Of a DNA stretch of 64,000 nucleotides, positions 43,817-53,114 are shown one piece after another. The translations under genes were made by a program, and so were the position numbers. Each line of letters starts with the position of its first letter. Within the stretch, counting starts at the first letter, position 1. The stretch lies in the NCBI RefSeq assembly GCF_001718315.1, contig NZ_CP013362.1, positions 806,001 through 870,000 of the forward strand, in the 5' to 3' direction. Source of the stretch: Burkholderia diffusa. GTDB taxonomy: Bacteria; Pseudomonadota; Gammaproteobacteria; Burkholderiales; Burkholderiaceae. The notes below the pieces were generated by a model that searched no databases, was not told the DNA's origin, and saw only the letters and a program-made list of their open reading frames with translations.

Positions 43817-45664
43817 CTAGTCGCGCATTTCGATCAGCGCATAGTATGGTCGGTTCTTGACGATCAGGCGGGGATGCCGGGAGAGGTAATCCAGCACCTG
43901 CGCATAGCGCGTGCGGGCACCGGCAAGCTCGCTCGGCGAAGGTGGCCATTGATGGGCGTTCCACAGCAGATCGACGTAACTGATCACCACTGCGTTTGCG
44001 TCACCGCTTTCCAGCGTGTGCTCGATGTTCGCCGGAAGCGTCGCCAAGTCGGACGCAAAGAGCGTGGAGATGGACGGCGGCCATTGCGAACTGGCGAGTG
44101 CCACGTTCTTGTCGCCGCCGATGTTGTACGTCCGCGTGCCGGACTTGGTCGCGAGGTACGCTGCCAGGAAGTCATTGCCCTGTGGAAAGAATACCGTGAC
44201 ACCGCCCTTCGGCGCATCGTGCTGGAAGTCGGTGACGATCGAGCGGTCGAGCATCGTGAATTGCTCCCGAAAACGGATCGGTGCGTGCAGCAGGACGTCC
44301 CGTTCGTCGATGTGCGCGTCCGATGCGGTGATATCGACTTCGGGGTTCGGCAGATTGGATATCAGCATGGCAGCCAGCAGCAGCCATGCCGTCTTGTGTC
44401 TGCCGCGGGTCGACAACTCCGCAATCAACAGCACGAATAGCGCCCAGAATGCGAGACTGGACAATGCAGTCCATCGATACGACGCGCGCATGCTCGAGAA
44501 GCCGGGGACGTGAGCGGACAGCCATGCGGTACCAGTCGGTCCGACCGCGAGTTCAGGCGGCATGCTGACCTGGAAGTTGCCGGCTTCCCGGTCGGTGACC
44601 GGTCGCTGCGAGTCGATTTTCAGCGACGGTCCGAACGCGAGGTAGGTTGCAAGTATGCCGAGCGCGAGTAGCGGAACGGCGCGGGCCTTGTTCGCCGTCA
44701 GCTTGAAGCCGGCCAGTCCGACGAGGATGACGGGTGCGCTGAACGTTGTGAGCCACACGGACGCATCGCCGTAGAACGCGACGTCGCTGCGTGGCGTGCT
44801 GACGCGAAGGACATCCCATATCCAGAGCAGCCCCTCGGTCGGCTGCAACAGCATTGTCACGTCGACGCCGAAGCCGCGAAACACGGAGATTGGATCGGCT
44901 GCGAAGTCGTGCGTACCGACGAATCGCGCATACAGGACATAGGCCATGCCGAATCCGGTCATGTAGAACGGCAAGCCGATGGCGAGGACGCGAATGCTGG
45001 TGCTGCGACGCAGTGCGAGTTGTGCGACGAACTGAACGCCCGCGCCGACCCCGAACATCACGAACGTATAGCCGTCGGTGAAGGCGGCTACGCACGCGAG
45101 TGCGACGAACGCGGTGCCGCATGCGGCGACCGTCGTCGCTCGTCCGGTGGCGGCAACGTCGCACAAGGATTGCGTCGTCCAAAGATACAGTGGGAGCAGC
45201 GCAATCCCGATCGACAGCATCGAATAGCCGGCGTGCATCCAGACGAGCGGCATGGTCGCCCACACCGTCGCGAGCGCCAATGCGTGGGACCGCCGTGCGC
45301 CGAGCGATAGCGCATAGCGCATCGCGCCCCACATTGCGAGTGCGAGAAATCCTGCGATCGTGACGTTGTACGCGTCAGCGACGCCGAGCGGTGTCGTGAC
45401 AAGCAGCGCGCTTTCGACCACCGCGCCGGACAATCCGAACGCAATTCGCGCCGCGTCCGGAATGCCGAAATCGTGCGCGAGAATCGAGGGCCAGCCATGG
45501 TTCGCGAACGATAGCGCATACGATGAAATCCAGAGCGCCTGACCCAGTGTCGGAAGTGTAACGAACGGCACGGCGCCATAGACGGCGAAGACGATCGCCA
45601 GAGCAGAGATGAATGGCAAAGCCGTTCGTGCGAGCGAAAGGTGGGTAGTCCAGCGGGGGCGCAT
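43817..45664 (-). CDS. Polytopic membrane protein, GT-C-like glycosyltransferase candidate
   Basis: A 615-residue inner-membrane protein with about ten to twelve helices. The first begins near LPFISALAIVFAVYGAVPFV and others include LAIGLPFYMTGFGMAYVLYA. A periplasmic C-terminal domain (about 475-615) has DFQHDAPKGGVTVFFPQGND and VVISYVDLLWNAHQWPPSP. The fold order resembles GT-C transferases or YfhO-like proteins that use polyprenyl-phosphate sugars, but no clear catalytic Asp motif could be fixed. The frame is open upstream to 46411; family-type sequence starts at ATG 45664, 5 bases after the flippase-like gene. It is the last gene of a four-gene operon. Confidence 0.72.
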   Translation of the reverse strand: MRPRWTTHLSLARTALPFISALAIVFAVYGAVPFVTLPTLGQALWISSYALSFANHGWPSILAHDFGIPDAARIAFGLSGAVVESALLVTTPLGVADAYNVTIAGFLALAMWGAMRYALSLGARRSHALALATVWATMPLVWMHAGYSMLSIGIALLPLYLWTTQSLCDVAATGRATTVAACGTAFVALACVAAFTDGYTFVMFGVGAGVQFVAQLALRRSTSIRVLAIGLPFYMTGFGMAYVLYARFVGTHDFAADPISVFRGFGVDVTMLLQPTEGLLWIWDVLRVSTPRSDVAFYGDASVWLTTFSAPVILVGLAGFKLTANKARAVPLLALGILATYLAFGPSLKIDSQRPVTDREAGNFQVSMPPELAVGPTGTAWLSAHVPGFSSMRASYRWTALSSLAFWALFVLLIAELSTRGRHKTAWLLLAAMLISNLPNPEVDITASDAHIDERDVLLHAPIRFREQFTMLDRSIVTDFQHDAPKGGVTVFFPQGNDFLAAYLATKSGTRTYNIGGDKNVALASSQWPPSISTLFASDLATLPANIEHTLESGDANAVVISYVDLLWNAHQWPPSPSELAGARTRYAQVLDYLSRHPRLIVKNRPYYALIEMRD

Positions 45665-45669
45665 GAGGT

Positions 45670-46548
45670 TCAGTTCGAGGTGCGGCGGACAAAGGTGGCG
45701 CCGACAAAGAAAATCAGGTCGCCTGTCACGGTCACCATGCGGCCGAGGACGATCGCCGTAATGAGATCCGCTTGTCCCACGATCCCATGCATCAGCCAGT
45801 ACAGGGCGGCTTCCCGAACGCCGATACCTGCCGGTGCGCCCGGCGTGACGAGTCCGGCGAGCCACGCCACGACGTAGGCGCCGCAGACGGGTAGCCAGAA
45901 ACCCTCGCGAAGCGCGTCGACCGTTGTGTGTGCGGACGCGATGGCGAGCAGTGCGCAAAAGATGAGCCCCGCAGCAAGCAGAAATGCCGCATGCAGCGAT
46001 ACAGCGCGAGCCACCTGCCGGGACCAGGCCGTCCCGATTGTCCACGCGGTGATGACAAGCAGTCCTGCGAATGCGGCAGCGGCCACCGAAGCGCCGACTG
46101 CCGGCCATTTGAGCGGAGCCGCCAGCAACGCGAAGGACAGCGCGGTCGATGCAATGACGGCGAGTTCCCATCCGATCGACTTCGCGACGGGCCACGCAGG
46201 CAGGCCCGCAGCGATGCTGATCGCCTGGCGTCCGGCAAGATGGAAGATGTTTCCCGGCGTGTATTTGGCAAGCTGCGATATGCCATACGTCCGAATGGTC
46301 CACGCCAAGGGCGGCTCGACGCCATGGTGGGCGAGCAGGTGCCGCCACGCGAGCGCCAGCAGCACGCCGCACGCGCCGTAGCCCGCGCTCAGCAACACTA
46401 CGGCGCTCCACATCGTCGCAGAGAATGAGTCGAGTGAAAGCTGGCGGCTGTACTCGACGAGCTTCATGCCGACGAAGATCGTCCCGAGTGCGCCGAGCGC
46501 GCTACCGACGAGATGTACCCAGCGCCGTTCCCGTGTGCCGAACTTCAC
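45670..46548 (-). CDS. UPF0104/LPG-synthase-transmembrane (flippase-like) protein
   Basis: A 292-residue inner-membrane protein with about eight helices and the pattern of the lysylphosphatidylglycerol-synthase transmembrane domain: TYGISQLAKYTPGNIFHLAG, then the C-terminal GLVTPGAPAGIGVREAALYW. Proteins of this kind move lipids or lipid-linked sugars across the membrane. I chose GTG 46548 because it overlaps the methyltransferase stop as GTGA; an ATG at 46611 would overlap that gene by 67 bases. It stands between a methyltransferase and a membrane glycosyltransferase candidate, so a role in handling a lipid-linked sugar is inferred. Confidence 0.8.
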   Translation of the reverse strand: MKFGTRERRWVHLVGSALGALGTIFVGMKLVEYSRQLSLDSFSATMWSAVVLLSAGYGACGVLLALAWRHLLAHHGVEPPLAWTIRTYGISQLAKYTPGNIFHLAGRQAISIAAGLPAWPVAKSIGWELAVIASTALSFALLAAPLKWPAVGASVAAAAFAGLLVITAWTIGTAWSRQVARAVSLHAAFLLAAGLIFCALLAIASAHTTVDALREGFWLPVCGAYVVAWLAGLVTPGAPAGIGVREAALYWLMHGIVGQADLITAIVLGRMVTVTGDLIFFVGATFVRRTSN

Positions 46549-47192
46549 TCGTGTGTAGCGCTGCGAGGGCGGCAGAGCAGCATCGTCCACGGCAACGGCG
46601 TGCGTACGCATTCGATCTCGAAACGTGTGGAGATGAAGGAGAGGAACGCTCGGGTCGACCAGCGCTGAACGTGGCCGGGCGTGTTCCCGAGCGCGGGCAG
46701 ATATTTTCCCCGCGCGAGGTTCATGGCGCTCCAGATCGGTTCGCGTGGCACGCTGAAAATCACGTGGCGCGCACCCAGCGCCTGAATGTTGCGCAACGCG
46801 ACTTCCGGCTGCTCGAGATGCTCCAGCACTTCGCAGCAGACGACGAGATCCGCTTGCACATCCTGCGGCCGCAGGTTGTAGACGTCGCGCCGAGAAAAAT
46901 GTGCGGGATCGATTCCACGTGCCATCGCGTTTTCCTGCGCGATCTCGATTACGCGGCCCGAAAAATCGCTGCCGGTGGCCTGAAGGCCTTGTTGCCGCCA
47001 CCGCAGAACCCAATATCCTTCGCCGCAGCCGATTTCGTGGATGGACGAAGGTGCCGCCCGGGCCACGACGTCGGTCAAGGCTTCGTCGAAACCTCGCATC
47101 AGGCGTCGGACGATCGGGTTGCGCGAGCCGTACTTGTCGTAATGGTTGCCGACGACGATCCCGTCTTCGGCCATGCCCTGTGCCATCTTCAT
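46545..47192 (-). CDS. Class I SAM-dependent methyltransferase
   Basis: A 215-residue cytoplasmic methyltransferase. The SAM-binding motif I is SIHEIGCGEGYWVLRWRQQG (about 50-70), and motif post I and IV are VVCCEVLEHLEQPEVALRNI (about 120). It is of the ubiquinone/sugar methyltransferase type, with no predicted transmembrane segment. Its start overlaps the glycosyltransferase stop (ATGA) and its stop overlaps the flippase-like gene (GTGA), so all three are translationally coupled. The natural acceptor is probably a sugar or a lipid head group made by this operon. Confidence 0.83.
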   Translation of the reverse strand: MKMAQGMAEDGIVVGNHYDKYGSRNPIVRRLMRGFDEALTDVVARAAPSSIHEIGCGEGYWVLRWRQQGLQATGSDFSGRVIEIAQENAMARGIDPAHFSRRDVYNLRPQDVQADLVVCCEVLEHLEQPEVALRNIQALGARHVIFSVPREPIWSAMNLARGKYLPALGNTPGHVQRWSTRAFLSFISTRFEIECVRTPLPWTMLLCRPRSATHE

Positions 47193-48184
47193 CGGACGAC
47201 CTCGAGCGCGCGTGCCGCATCCTTGTCGAGCTGCGACGGGGCCGTACTGTCCGTCTGCATCTGCTTGACCATGAATCGCACGTCCTCGAGCAGTTTGCGG
47301 TTGGTGGACAACAGGTCCGCGACGATGGCAATCAGCAGTGTCTGGAATCCGGCACCCACGAGTATCGACGCGAGAATCAGCGACTGGACGTGCCCGGTGC
47401 CGTGACCGATCGCCCAGAAATAGATGAAGCGCAGCCCAGTCGCCACGCCTGCGCCGAGCAGGATCGTGCCGAGCGTGCCGAAAAAGGCGGCGGGCCGGTA
47501 GATCACGAAGATCCGGAGGATCGTATGGGTGGAGCGCATCACGTACGAACCGATGCTCTTCACCAGTCGCGACGGTCGAAGGAATCCGTTGACCCGGATT
47601 GGCACCGACATGATCGACATGTCGCGCTGACCGGCCTGGATGATCGTCTCGAGCGTGTAAGTGTAATTGCTGAAAACCGTCAGCCGCTGTGCGGCGTGGC
47701 GGCTATAGGCGCGAAAGCCGCTCGTCGTGTCGGGAATGTCGGTGCGGCTCACCGCGCGGACCACCCAGCTGCCGATTTTCTGCAGCGCTTTCTTGAGCGG
47801 CGAAAAATGCGCGATCTCATCGATCGGCCGCGCACCGACGACGATATCGGCGTCACCAACATAAATTGGGCGGACCAGCGCGGGAATATCCGCGGCATTG
47901 TATTGATTGTCGGCATCGGTATTGACGATCACATCTGCGCCGCGTTGCAGGCACGCTTCGAGTCCGGTCATGAAGGCGCGTGCCAGACCGCGATTGCGCG
48001 GATGCCGGATGATGTGATCGACGCCGGCAGCCCGTGCAACCTCGATGGTCCCGTCACTGCTGCCGTCGTCGATAATCAACCATTCGACCCTGTCAAATCC
48101 AGGGATTCGGCGAGGCAGCGCCGCCAGTGCAATCGGCAATGTGGCGGCTTCGTTGAAGCACGGAACTTGAATAATTAATTTCAT
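47189..48184 (-). CDS. Polyprenyl-phosphate-type glycosyltransferase, family 2
   Basis: A 331-residue GT2 enzyme. The catalytic domain has LIIQVPCFNEAATLPIALAA, the nucleotide-sugar site LIIDDGSSDGTIEVAR, the metal-binding NTDADNQYN and TSGFRAYSRHAA, as in dolichol/undecaprenyl-phosphate mannosyl- and glucosyltransferases. Two C-terminal helices (about 240-265 and 278-300) anchor it in the inner membrane. It would transfer a sugar from a nucleotide donor to undecaprenyl phosphate on the cytoplasmic side, feeding the flippase- and GT-C-like proteins encoded downstream. ATG 48184 is chosen over a longer frame to 48226. It is the first gene of the four-gene operon. Confidence 0.87.
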   Translation of the reverse strand: MKLIIQVPCFNEAATLPIALAALPRRIPGFDRVEWLIIDDGSSDGTIEVARAAGVDHIIRHPRNRGLARAFMTGLEACLQRGADVIVNTDADNQYNAADIPALVRPIYVGDADIVVGARPIDEIAHFSPLKKALQKIGSWVVRAVSRTDIPDTTSGFRAYSRHAAQRLTVFSNYTYTLETIIQAGQRDMSIMSVPIRVNGFLRPSRLVKSIGSYVMRSTHTILRIFVIYRPAAFFGTLGTILLGAGVATGLRFIYFWAIGHGTGHVQSLILASILVGAGFQTLLIAIVADLLSTNRKLLEDVRFMVKQMQTDSTAPSQLDKDAARALEVVR

Positions 48185-48646
48185 TGCCTGCCAGAGAGTA
48201 ATTCGCCTATAGCTGCTGGCGTTCAAATATCAAAGAACAATATCGAATCCGGCGAACATCACTGGAATATAGAACAGATCGAAATGCGGAAAATTACAGG
48301 AAGTTACATTCGGGCATTGATTGCGGGGGCGCGATCGAGGGGCGCAAGTGCGACGTCCCGCAGAGGCAGTTGCATGATTGTTTTCATGATCGCCGATCCG
48401 GGTGGACGTACAGCCGCGGCCGGTGGCCATGCAGTGACACCCGACGCAGTCGGTATCTTGTAATTAAATGTTGCAAAGAACGGGTCGCACGATCAGATAT
48501 GGAGTGTTTGTCGTCGTCGGACGGCGACGCACAGAATACGGGGGCAAGGGCGCGATAACCGGCGGTCTGAATGGCGGTCACGCGCGCGACCGTATGCACG
48601 TCAGCGCGAAGGGCCACCTCGCGAGCACGCGTCCGCCGCGCGGACG
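48185..48646. other. 462-base intergenic region with lower GC
   Basis: This stretch between the divergently placed glycan operon and the convergent end of thiD has no gene that I can support. A+T-rich tracts near 48200-48300 likely contain the promoter of the glycan operon. No repeat or RNA structure stands out. Confidence 0.4.
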
Positions 48647-49513
48647 TCAATGCCGAGCGATCCGCGGCGAGCTTTTGCTGCTCTCCGTCACCGGACGCCC
48701 GCCTTCCTCATCATTGCTGCGCGCCCAGAAGAACCGGTCGGGCAGGTACGCGCCCATGCCGGGCCGGAACGCGTCGCGCACGGCCTGGTACAGGTATTCC
48801 TGCGCCTCGCGCACCGCTTCGGGCGGCTCCTGGCCGTTCGCGAGCAGCGCCGCGATCGCCGCGCCGAGCGTGTCGGTGATGCCCATCAGCCGGTGCGGCG
48901 AACGATCCCACATGTCTTCGCGAAGCTGGCCTTCCTCGCCGTACAGCGTGTTGACGAGCCGGTGCGAGCCGGTTTCCGACGACAGGATGTACTCGCAACC
49001 CTGCGACAACAGATGCGACACAGCGGCGTCGAGATTCGGCGCCTCGGCATCGCCGTCCGGCTGCGCGAGCGCGATCAGCGTCGCGTGGTCGGCGACCAGC
49101 AGCGTCGTCTGCGGCGCGAGCAGGTCGGCGATCGATTCGCGCAGGTCGTCGGCGGCGAGCACGTGCTCGTCGTCGAGCGTGAAGTCCGGTGCGAGCACGA
49201 GCGGCACGCCATCGTAGTCGGCGACCACTTCCGCGATCGCGCTCACGACTTCCGCGCGCGTCGCGGCGCCGATCTTGAACGCGGCGACCGGCATGTCCTC
49301 AAGCAGCATGCGCGCCTGGGCGGCGACGACATCGGGATCGAGGCCGGTCACTTCGTCGCAGGCGGCGGAGTCGCGCACGGTGTAGCCCGTCAGGACGGAC
49401 ACACCGTGACAGCCCATGCTCGCCAGGGTCATCAGATCGGCTTGGAGGCCGGAGCCGCCGGTGGGATCGGACAGGCCGAAGGTGAGGACGATCGGAGGGG
49501 CGTTGCTGGACAT
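48647..49513 (-). CDS. thiD: ThiD-like hydroxymethylpyrimidine kinase, divergent
   Basis: A 288-residue ribokinase-fold protein with the ThiD substrate region LTFGLSDPTGGSGLQADLMT and the following MGCHGVSVLTGYTVRDSAAC. ThiD phosphorylates hydroxymethylpyrimidine and its phosphate in thiamin synthesis. But the usual anion-hole motif GTGC near the C-terminus is replaced by GITDTLGAAIAALLA, and the DPV and TPN type segments are also changed (LAPDFTLDDEH, LVADHATL). The fold is clear; the activity is in doubt. I chose ATG 49513. Rubredoxin is divergent upstream. The family hit is strong but the enzyme label should be treated with care. Confidence 0.8.
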   Translation of the reverse strand: MSSNAPPIVLTFGLSDPTGGSGLQADLMTLASMGCHGVSVLTGYTVRDSAACDEVTGLDPDVVAAQARMLLEDMPVAAFKIGAATRAEVVSAIAEVVADYDGVPLVLAPDFTLDDEHVLAADDLRESIADLLAPQTTLLVADHATLIALAQPDGDAEAPNLDAAVSHLLSQGCEYILSSETGSHRLVNTLYGEEGQLREDMWDRSPHRLMGITDTLGAAIAALLANGQEPPEAVREAQEYLYQAVRDAFRPGMGAYLPDRFFWARSNDEEGGRPVTESSKSSPRIARH

Positions 49514-49766
49514 GTAAAAATGGGGCAAGAAAAAAACGGGGAAGCGACAGAACTGCGGACGGCGAGGCGAAGTGGGCATTTGGCCCCGTGTTGCCCGGCA
49601 GGCCGCACTTTTCAGCCATTATGCGGCGGAATCCGGCCCGCACGACGGAATTTTTAGCGCAGCGCAACGTAGTCGTCGTACTCCAGTGCGATTGCTAGGC
49701 AGTCCGGCCCCGACACGGTACCATCATGGCTCCCGAATTTACCGACTTTTCCCGACGCGGCTTAAG

Positions 49767-49937
49767 ATGGAATACAAGAGCTGGATGTGCCTGATTTGTG
49801 GCTGGATTTATGACGAAGAAGCCGGGCTGCCCGAAGAGGGCATCGCCCCGGGCACGCGCTGGGAAGACGTCCCGATCAACTGGACGTGCCCCGAATGCGG
49901 CGCTCGAAAGGAAGACTTCGAGATGGTCCAGATCTGA
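49767..49937 (+). CDS. rubA: Rubredoxin
   Basis: A 56-residue iron protein with the two knuckles CLICGWIYD and CPECGARKEDFE that hold one Fe(Cys)4 centre, plus EEGIAPGTRWEDVPINWTC between them, all diagnostic. It carries single electrons, often for stress oxygen reduction or for hydroxylases. ATG 49767 follows an upstream spacer of about 250 bases shared with the divergent ThiD-like gene. Confidence 0.97.
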   Translation: MEYKSWMCLICGWIYDEEAGLPEEGIAPGTRWEDVPINWTCPECGARKEDFEMVQI

Positions 49938-50040
49938 CGGACCCTTGGCCCACGGACACACCGCTTCGGCCTCGCGGTTGCCGGGCGCTAGCGCGCCGCG
50001 GCCGACGCGAGCGACTTGACGATGACAGGCGCGCGTGTCC

Positions 50041-51342
50041 ATGACGTCAGATCCGGCGAACACTCCCCACCCTGAAGCACTGCCCAACCCTCGCGGCGGG
50101 GCCGTGCGTGCGGCCGACGCGTGGCTCGCGGCGGCCGCCGACGCATTCGGGCACCGAGACGACGCGGCCGCGCCGCTGTCGGCCGCCGCCGCCGTACTGG
50201 CGGAGGCCGGCTGGCTGCCGGCCGCCCGTTTCGCGGGGCAGCTGGCCGCCGCGGTGCCGCTCGTCGCCGCCGAACCGATTTCCGCCGCCTGGCGCGCCGC
50301 GCTGAGCGATTTCCGCGCGGCGGTCGGGCGCCACAACCTGCGCGAGCTGGCCTGTTCGCCCATCCTGTTCGACCATTTCCGTGTGCTGCGCGCGCAAGCC
50401 GCGGCCGACCTGCGCGCGAGCGTGCCGCTCGACGTGCTGGCGCTCGTCGGGCGCGCGATACCGCCGGCGACGCTGCGCGTGCTGCCCGACGCATTCGCAA
50501 GCCGGGCGCGGGCCCGCTACGAGCAGGCGCTGCTCGGCGTGCTGCGCGCGCCGCGAGGCACGCCGGACGCGGCGCTCGACGAACTCGACGCGATCCTGAC
50601 CGCGCTGGCCGACGGCGCGCCGTATGACTTCTGGCGGCTCGCCGCCGCATGCCTGCGCGCGCTGCGCGCGAGCGCCGCACCCGAACTGAAGCGTTTCCTC
50701 GCACGCACCAACCTGCTGCTCGGCGAGCACGCGCACGGCAGGCGCAGTGCGCCGCCGGCGCTCGTGCGCGAGACGGTTGCGCTGCTGTGGCGCGATTTCG
50801 CGCTGTTCGGCGCCGCTGCGGAAGACGTCGCGCTCGTCGACGTGCTGCACGATTACGGGCTGACCGTGGACTGGCACGTCGCCGGCACGCCCGCGTCCGA
50901 GGCGCTGTGGGAAACCGACGCCGCGCGCGCCGAGCGCGATGCTGTCGCCGTGGCGCCCACCCGCATGCTGGGGGTCGTGACCGTCAACGCGCATGCGTAT
51001 GAGGATTTCCTGCAGACGGCCGACGCGTCGATGGCCGATCTGGCCGTCGATCCAGCCGCGGCTGATACGGGGGCCGCATGGCACGCATCCGCGGCGGCCT
51101 ACCGGGTCGGCACGGCCGCGTGTGCACTCGGGCTCGGTCACGCGGCGCTGCTGGCCGACACGCTCGGGCTCGCGTGGCGCCGCGCCGCGCACGGCATGCC
51201 GCTCGCCGACGGCGGGCTCGACGCACACGCGCGCGCGTCCGACATGCTGCGTGCCGCGCTGTTGAAGATCGCCGCCGGAGTGGCGCCGCCGGACTTGACC
51301 GCGGCGTGCGGGGTGCTCGGCGCGGCGCTCGGCCGAGACTGA
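50041..51342 (+). CDS. Ala-rich helical protein of unknown function (possible ChpA/PilL N-terminal relative)
   Basis: A 433-residue protein, almost wholly helical and very rich in Ala, Arg, Leu and Asp, without a signal peptide or a recognised catalytic motif. Segments such as RARYEQALLGVLRAPRGTPD, YDFWRLAAACLRALRASAAP and ELKRFLARTNLLLGEHAHGR remind me of the N-terminal helical region of the twitching-motility kinase ChpA/PilL, which in related beta-proteobacteria is encoded near rubredoxin and yqgE with pilGHIJ. Here no pil gene or kinase/receiver domain remains. That relation is an inference from pattern and synteny. ATG 50041; a GTG six bases upstream is possible. Confidence 0.6.
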   Translation: MTSDPANTPHPEALPNPRGGAVRAADAWLAAAADAFGHRDDAAAPLSAAAAVLAEAGWLPAARFAGQLAAAVPLVAAEPISAAWRAALSDFRAAVGRHNLRELACSPILFDHFRVLRAQAAADLRASVPLDVLALVGRAIPPATLRVLPDAFASRARARYEQALLGVLRAPRGTPDAALDELDAILTALADGAPYDFWRLAAACLRALRASAAPELKRFLARTNLLLGEHAHGRRSAPPALVRETVALLWRDFALFGAAAEDVALVDVLHDYGLTVDWHVAGTPASEALWETDAARAERDAVAVAPTRMLGVVTVNAHAYEDFLQTADASMADLAVDPAAADTGAAWHASAAAYRVGTAACALGLGHAALLADTLGLAWRRAAHGMPLADGGLDAHARASDMLRAALLKIAAGVAPPDLTAACGVLGAALGRD

Positions 51343-51513
51343 TGCGCAACGGGGCGGCAGCCCTTGTCGCGCGGGCCCGCAACACGCTGCCGACAGCACC
51401 CGCGCGCGTGTTAGAGTGCCGTGTGATCCGCGCGCGTCGTTGCCAGCGTCGCGCGGCGTTGCTTGTTGATCGCGGCCCGGTCAGGTCGCGGCGTCTTTGC
51501 TAAAATTCAAACC

Positions 51514-52092
51514 ATGTCAAAGCCTTCCGATCGCATCAATCTCACCAACCAGTTCCTGATCGCCATGCCGAACATGGCGGATCCGACGTTTTCGGGAACG
51601 GTGGTCTATCTTTGCGATCACAGCGAGCGCGGGGCGCTCGGCCTCGTCATCAATCGTCCCACCGACATCGACCTCGAATCGCTGTTCAGCCGCATCGACC
51701 TGAAGCTCGACATCGAGCCGCTGCTGCACATTCCCGTGTACTTCGGCGGCCCGGTCCAGACCGAGCGCGGCTTCGTACTTCACGAGCCGGTCGAAGGCGC
51801 GAACTACAACTCGTCCATGTCGGTCGAGGGCGGGCTCGAGATGACGACGTCGAAGGACGTGCTCGAGGCGGTCGCGACGGGCACCGGCCCGAAACGCTTC
51901 CTGCTGACGCTTGGCCATGCAGGCTGGGGCGCCGGGCAGCTCGAGGAGGAGATTTCCCGCAACGGCTGGCTGACTGTCGCCGCCGATCCCCGCATCGTGT
52001 TCGACACGCCGGCCGAGGAGCGCTTCGAAGCCGCGCTCGGCCTGCTCGGCGTCAGCTCGTCGATGCTGTCCGGCGAAGCAGGGCACGCATGA
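51514..52092 (+). CDS. yqgE: YqgE/AlgH-family protein
   Basis: A 192-residue cytoplasmic protein with family segments [56 protein letters not shown] and [20 protein letters not shown]. The biochemical function of YqgE is unknown. Its gene commonly lies beside ruvX, and here they overlap (ATGA at 52089), forming the first part of a pyrimidine-gene operon. ATG 51514, with a TAAAAT-like -10 a short distance upstream. Confidence 0.93.
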   Translation: MSKPSDRINLTNQFLIAMPNMADPTFSGTVVYLCDHSERGALGLVINRPTDIDLESLFSRIDLKLDIEPLLHIPVYFGGPVQTERGFVLHEPVEGANYNSSMSVEGGLEMTTSKDVLEAVATGTGPKRFLLTLGHAGWGAGQLEEEISRNGWLTVAADPRIVFDTPAEERFEAALGLLGVSSSMLSGEAGHA

Positions 52093-52538
52093 GTGGCGCG
52101 AGCGCGCGCGATGCAACGCTCCTGGCGTTCGATTATGGCGAGAAGCGGATCGGCGTCGCGATCGGCAATGCGCTGACGTGCTCGGCCCGCGCCCTCGTCG
52201 TGATTCCCAACCTGAACCGCGAGCACCGCTTCAAGGCGGTCGGCGAACTGCTGGCCGAATGGCGCCCGGACGCGCTCGTCGTCGGGCTGCCGATGCATCC
52301 CGACGGCACGCCGCACGAGATGACGCAGCAGGCGAAGCGTTTCGGCAACCAGTTGAACGGCCGTTTCGGGCTGCCCGTCACGTGGGTCGACGAACGCTAT
52401 TCGTCGGTCGAGGCCGAGGCCGGACTGCGCGAGCGCAACGTGCGCGGCCGCGCTCGCGCCGAGATGCTCGATGCCGAGGCCGCGCGCGTGATCCTTCAAC
52501 AGTATCTCGATCAATTGTCCGACCATGAGCACCATTGA
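52089..52538 (+). CDS. ruvX: RuvX/YqgF nuclease (pre-16S rRNA processing)
   Basis: A 149-residue RNase H-fold protein. It has the catalytic Asp segment [40 protein letters not shown] and the second acid region [14 protein letters not shown], then [13 protein letters not shown]. Family members are implicated in 5'-end maturation of 16S rRNA and resemble Holliday-junction resolvases. The gene overlaps yqgE by 4 bases and pyrR by 14, so translation is coupled. Confidence 0.95.
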   Translation: MSGASARDATLLAFDYGEKRIGVAIGNALTCSARALVVIPNLNREHRFKAVGELLAEWRPDALVVGLPMHPDGTPHEMTQQAKRFGNQLNGRFGLPVTWVDERYSSVEAEAGLRERNVRGRARAEMLDAEAARVILQQYLDQLSDHEHH

Positions 52539-53040
52539 CGCCGACGCGCTCTACCGCGTCCTGCTCGACCAGATCCGCGACGCATACGGCACGGCCTTCG
52601 CCGAGCCGGGTGGCCCGCGGCTCGCCGGTATTCACAGCGGTGGCGCCTGGCTTGCCGAGCGCCTCGCGCGCGATCTCGGCGCGCCGGGGTTTGGCGTCGT
52701 GAACGTCGCGCTGCATCGCGACGACTACGCGAAGAAGGGGCTGCACAGCCAGGCGAGCCCGACATCGCTGCCGTTCGAGGTCGACGGCGCGCGCATCGTG
52801 CTCGTCGACGACGTGCTGTACACCGGCCGCACCGTGCGCGCTGCGCTCAACGAACTGTTCGACTACGGCCGTCCGGCTGCGGTCGAGCTTGCGGTGCTCG
52901 CCGATCGAGGCGGCCGTGAGCTGCCGGTCGCCGCGCGCTTCGCGGGCGGCATGCTCGACGTGCCGGCCGATGCGACGCTCGTGCTCGCCCGCGACGAAGC
53001 CGCGCAACTCACGCTGCGCATCGAGGCGCACGGCGCCTGA
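52525..53040 (+). CDS. pyrR: PyrR (pyrimidine regulator / uracil phosphoribosyltransferase)
   Basis: A 171-residue phosphoribosyltransferase with the PRPP motif [20 protein letters not shown] (about 90-110) and the family segments [20 protein letters not shown] and [12 protein letters not shown]. PyrR makes UMP from uracil and PRPP and, in many bacteria, acts as a UMP-dependent attenuation or repressor protein. An RNA-binding role here is not shown. The pyrB gene follows after a 74-base spacer, which could carry a regulatory site. Confidence 0.92.
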   Translation: MSTIDADALYRVLLDQIRDAYGTAFAEPGGPRLAGIHSGGAWLAERLARDLGAPGFGVVNVALHRDDYAKKGLHSQASPTSLPFEVDGARIVLVDDVLYTGRTVRAALNELFDYGRPAAVELAVLADRGGRELPVAARFAGGMLDVPADATLVLARDEAAQLTLRIEAHGA

Positions 53041-53114
53041 CCGAGCCGCGAAATCGTATCCCGGGCCGCCGGTTCGCGCCGCGGCCCGTTTGCATAGTTG
53101 GAATCACGCACACC

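Noticed and set aside
45665..46411. Upstream extension of the GT-C-like membrane protein
   Set aside because: This part lies over the flippase-like gene in another frame and lacks membrane-protein character; the ATG at 45664 gives a sensible first helix.
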